NCBI RefSeq assembly: GCF_029983815.1
Contig: NZ_JASBYU010000008.1
Location: 14,884-78,883, forward strand
DNA length: 64,000 bases
Origin: Lagierella sp.
Lineage (GTDB): Bacteria; Bacillota; Clostridia; Tissierellales; Peptoniphilaceae
Direction: 5' to 3'
The notes below the pieces were generated by a model, which made no database searches, was not told the origin of the DNA, and saw nothing but the letters and a program-made list of their open reading frames with translations. The translations under genes were made by a program, and so were the position numbers. Shown here in pieces: positions 61,385 to 64,000 of the stretch (the stretch's first letter is position 1; each line of letters starts with the position of its first letter).

Positions 61385-62429
61385 TGGAAAAGTGTTTTGT
61401 CCAAGTTGAAGAAGAAGTTTTATACCTGGGTTTTATCAAAGAAAAAAAGTTAGTCGGTTTGTCTAGGCTATTGGAAAAAGAAGGTATTTTCATCGGAAAA
61501 GTTGAAAGAAAAATGCCTAACTACAATGGATATATAGTACAACTTGAAGGTGGACAAAAGGGCCTACTGGATCAAAGAAATATCATAGGTGAAATAAAGT
61601 CAGGAGATGAAGTTCTCCTTGGGTTATATAAAAAAACCGATGATGACAAGTTGGATAAGTATACTATGAATTTTGGAATACCTGGGAAGTTCATAGTGTA
61701 CTATCCCTTTTCGAAAAAAATTTACCTTTCAAAGAGAATACCAAGGTATAAAAGAGAAGTTTTACTTGAGACGGCAAAAAAAATAATATTAGTTCCATTG
61801 TCTTTAGAACAGAAGCTAGCAAAGTAGACTTTAAAGAGATTGAGGAGGAGTATTATAATCTCAAACAGGTTTTTCAAAAGATACTAAGGGAGTCAAAGTT
61901 TTTACCTATACCACGAAAGATTTTTACTTCCTATAGAAATGTCTTTTCCAAACTACATGGATTTAAGGGAAAGGTAATAGTAAATAGTGAAGAACTTTTT
62001 AAATATATAAAAAGCTACTTACCTAAAAGTAATCTAGAACTGGATAAAGATTATTCCTATGAATACGATGAAGAAATTTCAGAAGATTTGTTAAATTTAA
62101 AAACAGGTGTTTTGTACTTAGAGGGTGGCGGAAATATCATTATAGAAAAGACTAAGGCCCTTACAGCCATAGATGTAAATGCAGATGCTAATCTAGATTT
62201 CCTAAAAGTAAATGAGGAAGCTGTGAAAGAGTCACTACGGTCTATGGAAGTTATGGATATAAGTGGAATTATAATAATTGACTGCATTACTCTTTCAAAG
62301 GAAGAAAGAAGTAAATTGGACTTTTTTGTGAAAATGCAGATAAAAAATCATCCTAAAATTGTCTACCATGGCATAACAAAATTAGGTCTATTGGAATTTA
62401 CAAAATCAGGTTTAGCTATTGACATTTAA
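61384..62429 (+). pseudogene. RNase G/E-family ribonuclease split by a -1 frameshift in an A8 run
   Basis: The frame from ATG 61384 reads an S1-like N-terminal domain (GYIVQLEGGQKGLL), then stops at 61827. The rest of the protein continues in the -1 frame and ends at 62429. It includes SIVFRTEAS, the catalytic ALTAIDVNAD and IIIIDCITL (the two metal-binding Asp), and KLGLLEFTK. The frames join at eight A (61776-61783). Zero-frame codons GCA AAA AAA form a classical A_AAA_AAA slippery site. The joined product is about 348 residues, lacking the zinc-link. It could be programmed frameshifting, polymerase slippage, a sequencing error or a recent mutation. Position upstream of rplU is typical. Confidence 0.82.
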
Positions 62430-62447
62430 GTAAAATTAACATATAAT
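62419..62447 (+). promoter_or_regulatory. Promoter of the rplU operon
   Basis: Consensus TTGACA (62419-62424) and TATAAT (62442-62447) are exactly 17 bases apart, overlapping the end of the RNase G gene. The start near 62454 coincides with the L21 leader. Confidence 0.85.
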
Positions 62448-62453
62448 ACTCCA

Positions 62454-62528
62454 GTGTGTAACCGCTCGATACAGGTATTAAAGCAAAGGCACCTGTTTCG
62501 GCGAGTCTTAATAATGAGGAGGTGCACT
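62454..62528 (+). promoter_or_regulatory. Ribosomal protein L21 leader RNA
   Basis: The 75-base leader folds with ACAGGT (62471-62476) pairing to ACCTGT (62491-62496), and outer CTCG (62465-62468) to CGAG (62502-62505). Its location directly before rplU and its size match the Firmicutes L21 leader, through which ribosomal protein levels control expression. The GAGGAGGTG ribosome site is at its end. Confidence 0.7.
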
Positions 62529-62840
62529 ATGTACGCAGTAATAGAAACTGGTGGAAAACAATTAAATGTAGAGGTTGGAAAGAGCTACAAAGTTGAAAAA
62601 CTTAATGTATCTGAAGGAGATACTGTAGAATTTGATAGAGTATTGATGGTTTCCAACGGTGATGATGTAAAAATCGGTAATCCTGTTGTTGAAGGAGCAA
62701 AGGTTAAGGCAACTGTAGAAGCTCAAGGCAGAGGAAAGAAAGTTATCGTTTATAAGTTCAAAGCAAAGAAGAACTTTAGAAAGAAAAAAGGACATCGTCA
62801 ACCATTTACTCAAGTAAAGATTGAAGCGATAGAAGGTTAG
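62529..62840 (+). CDS. rplU: 50S ribosomal protein L21
   Basis: The 103-residue protein starts MYAVIETGGKQ and contains FDRVLMVSNGDDVKIGNPVV and the basic FKAKKNFRKKKGHRQPFT tail, all L21 signatures. It binds 23S rRNA. The ATG at 62529 follows a perfect GAGGAGGTG; an upstream in-frame extension would run through the leader RNA and is rejected. The prp gene begins one base after its stop. Confidence 0.97.
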   Translation: MYAVIETGGKQLNVEVGKSYKVEKLNVSEGDTVEFDRVLMVSNGDDVKIGNPVVEGAKVKATVEAQGRGKKVIVYKFKAKKNFRKKKGHRQPFTQVKIEAIEG

Positions 62841-62841
62841 T

Positions 62842-63186
62842 ATGATTAAGGCAAAGATTACTAAAAATAGATTGGGACAGATAATAAGTGTTCAAGTAAG
62901 TGGACATGCCATTTATGGAGAATACGGAGAAGATATAATCTGTTCAGCGATTTCAGTATATCTTACCAACACCATTAACACATTAACCGAATTAGTTAAA
63001 GTGGAGGACAATTTAGAATATGAAATTGGAGAAGGTCATTTTCTATTAAATATTGACTATTCCAATATGGATTCTATGGAGATTAACGACACCACTTTAA
63101 TATTAGAAAGTTTAAAATTAGCCTTGATTTCGATCGAGGATTCATACGGAGAATACATTAAAATTGTGACTGGGGAGGTGCAATAA
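62842..63186 (+). CDS. prp: Ribosomal-processing cysteine protease Prp
   Basis: Prp removes the N-terminal extension of L27 in Firmicutes and related bacteria. The 114-residue protein has the catalytic His22 in SGHA and Cys34 in ICSAIS, at the same positions as described for S. aureus Prp. It lies between rplU and rpmA, and its target, an extended L27, is the next gene. The stop overlaps the rpmA start by one base. Confidence 0.95.
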   Translation: MIKAKITKNRLGQIISVQVSGHAIYGEYGEDIICSAISVYLTNTINTLTELVKVEDNLEYEIGEGHFLLNIDYSNMDSMEINDTTLILESLKLALISIEDSYGEYIKIVTGEVQ

Positions 63187-63476
63187 TGTTAAAACTGGAC
63201 TTACAATTATTCGCCAGCAAAAAAGGGGTAGGTTCATCTAAGAACGGTCGTGATAGTAATGCCAAAATGCTTGGAACTAAAAGATCTGATGGACAGTTCG
63301 TATTAGCTGGAAATATTTTAGTTAGACAAAGAGGTACTAAAATCCATGCCGGAAACAATGTAGGTAAGGGTTCTGATGACACTTTATTTGCAAAGGTTGA
63401 CGGAGTAGTAAAATTTGAAAGGTTAGGGAAGACAAGAAGACAAGTTTCTGTTTACCCTAAAGAAATATTAGCTTAA
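63186..63476 (+). CDS. rpmA: 50S ribosomal protein L27, with Prp-cleaved N-terminal extension
   Basis: The 96-residue protein begins MLKLDLQLFA, then SKKGVGSSKNGRDS. The first ten residues are the extension cut by Prp after LQLFA, exposing the mature N-terminus that reaches the peptidyl-transferase centre. Core motifs GQFVLAGNILVRQRGTKIHAG are typical. A GGGGAGGTG site lies inside prp. A strong terminator starts within the last codons. Confidence 0.97.
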   Translation: MLKLDLQLFASKKGVGSSKNGRDSNAKMLGTKRSDGQFVLAGNILVRQRGTKIHAGNNVGKGSDDTLFAKVDGVVKFERLGKTRRQVSVYPKEILA

Positions 63477-63506
63477 AAAATCACCGATTTTTCGGTGATT
63501 TTTTAT
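63475..63506 (+). terminator. Terminator of the rplU-prp-rpmA operon
   Basis: AAAAAATCACCG (63475-63486) and CGGTGATTTTTT (63493-63504) are perfect complements with a T-rich loop. Confidence 0.88.
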
Positions 63507-63601
63507 TGTGCACTTTAGTGTGTTGAGTGAACGAAAGTGAGCGAAACAATAAACCACCTGCTATGCAGTTGGAGGATTAAAGCTTTAGCTTCAAGCACAA
63601 A

Positions 63602-63658
63602 AACCTCCTTGGTGTATAATTGTGATATTCACATGCACAATTATACACCAAGGAGGTT
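63602..63658 (+). repeat. 23-base perfect inverted repeat hiding the tnpA ribosome site
   Basis: The left arm begins AACCTCCTTGGTG and the right arm ends CACCAAGGAGGTT. In RNA the AAGGAGG ribosome site is paired with CCTCCTT. This is the known IS200 device that suppresses transposase translation and read-in transcription. The arms are still perfect although the transposase gene is broken. Confidence 0.85.
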
Positions 63659-63661
63659 ATA

Positions 63662-63829
63662 TTGGATAAGAATAGCTTATAACACACTAAATATAGATGT
63701 AAATATCATATAGTTTTTGATCCTGAATATAGAAGTCAAGTAATCATTGATGTGGATATAGGAAGTATATTAAGAGAGTTATGCACACGGAAAGGAATAG
63801 AAATAATAGAGGCGAAATTATGTCCTTAA
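63662..63829 (+). pseudogene. Broken IS200-type transposase gene tnpA
   Basis: From TTG 63662 the frame reads LDKNSL, a TAA stop (63680-63682), then HTKYRCKYHIVFDPEYRSQV, SILRELCTRKGIEIIEAKLCP and a second stop at 63827. This is the N-terminal third of a Y1 (HUH) transposase. A few residues are missing after EYRSQV. The catalytic HUH motif, expected right after CP, and the Tyr are gone. Confidence 0.85.
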
Positions 63830-63883
63830 TCGTTTATAAATGCAAAATATAACCTAATTAAATTTTACGTAAACTTAACACGA

Positions 63884-63912
63884 TTGTAATAATATACAAA
63901 ACATGATATACT
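63884..63912 (+). promoter_or_regulatory. Strong promoter leading out of the window
   Basis: TTGTAA (63884-63889) and TATACT (63907-63912) are 17 bases apart, with TG one base before the -10. A start near 63919 would give a leader beginning with an ACTTTA...TAAAGT hairpin; its gene lies beyond the right edge. Confidence 0.6.
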
Positions 63913-64000
63913 CATATAAACTTTAATAGTCTAAAGTTAATCTGAAAGTCCAGTGGTAAAAAGTCAAGTGAAATTTAAAAATAGTTGAAATTTCTAAATG

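Larger units (their letters stand above)
63552..63830 (+). mobile_element. Remnant of an IS200/IS605-family insertion sequence
   Basis: The left part holds a subterminal hairpin, CCACCTGC-TAT-GCAGTTGG (63553-63571), of the kind seen at IS200/IS605 ends. Next comes a perfect 23-base inverted repeat (63602-63624 and 63636-63658) that encloses the tnpA ribosome binding site, and then a broken tnpA. No right end or tnpB is recognised. The element is decayed and cannot move by itself. Confidence 0.75.

Noticed and set aside
62454..62528. A 25-residue N-terminal extension of L21 in frame
   Set aside because: The stretch folds as the L21 leader RNA and the ATG at 62529 has a perfect ribosome site; L21 proteins start MYAVI.
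1..64000. CRISPR array, prophage or toxin-antitoxin/defence island
   Set aside because: No regularly spaced repeats, cas genes, phage structural genes or recognisable defence modules were seen; the only mobile DNA is the decayed IS200 remnant.

Overview
The window looks like chromosomal DNA from a low-GC, Gram-positive anaerobe of the Clostridia/Tissierellia type. This is inferred from the AT-rich sequence, strong GGAGG-type ribosome binding sites, frequent TTG/GTG starts, a complete six-gene Rnf complex, rubrerythrin, an HPr with the regulatory Ser46, and the Firmicutes-style L21 leader / Prp protease / N-terminally extended L27 block. The exact genus cannot be fixed from the sequence alone. 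Almost all genes are on the plus strand. The minus-strand exceptions are a partial gene at the left edge, aspA, nadK and the tmRNA.

Layout. 1-9 kb: a canonical MreB, rubrerythrin, a stand-alone HPr-like protein, a DUF2812 membrane protein, a macro-domain hydrolase, a tandem PPK2 polyphosphate kinase, a sulfatase-fold phosphoglycerol transferase, and aspartase. 9-16 kb: a LysR regulator overlapping a cysteine-less FdhD homologue, a heterodimeric ABC exporter, and a beta-CASP nuclease. 16.5-28.6 kb: one long glycogen operon, glgB-glgC-glgD-glgA-(phosphorylase homologue)-pulA-(unknown)-pgm. The phosphorylase homologue has lost the lysine that binds PLP and other catalytic residues, and no intact glycogen phosphorylase is present in the window. 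28.8-35 kb: xanthine phosphoribosyltransferase, an FHA-RodA-PbpA wall-synthesis trio, NAD kinase, 6S RNA, and YtxH/DUF948 proteins. 35-41.4 kb: a lipid kinase, a CcpA-like regulator, ptsH and ptsI, a probable unidentified small RNA, an APH-fold pseudokinase and carbamate kinase. 41.5-48.5 kb: haem catalase, a 45-residue gene, tmRNA with an att-like repeat beside it, polA-coaE-slt, and tRNA-Leu(GAG). 49-54 kb: rnfCDGEAB. 54-63.5 kb: a NusG-II-like protein, a Gx transporter, radC, a second and degenerate MreB, mreC, mreD, a very large PBP2, an RNase G-family gene split by a -1 frameshift in a run of eight A, and rplU-prp-rpmA. 63.5-64 kb: a decayed IS200-type insertion sequence, then a strong promoter leading out of the window.

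The genes point to an anaerobe that builds and debranches glycogen, couples ferredoxin to NAD+ and an ion gradient through Rnf, and detoxifies oxygen with rubrerythrin and catalase. It builds its wall with two RodA/PBP-type systems. The recurring theme is paralogues that keep a fold but lose active-site residues (phosphorylase, FdhD, MreB, APH kinase) while staying intact and in operons. That suggests regulatory or scaffolding roles rather than decay. The phosphorylase homologue is the strongest candidate for something undescribed.
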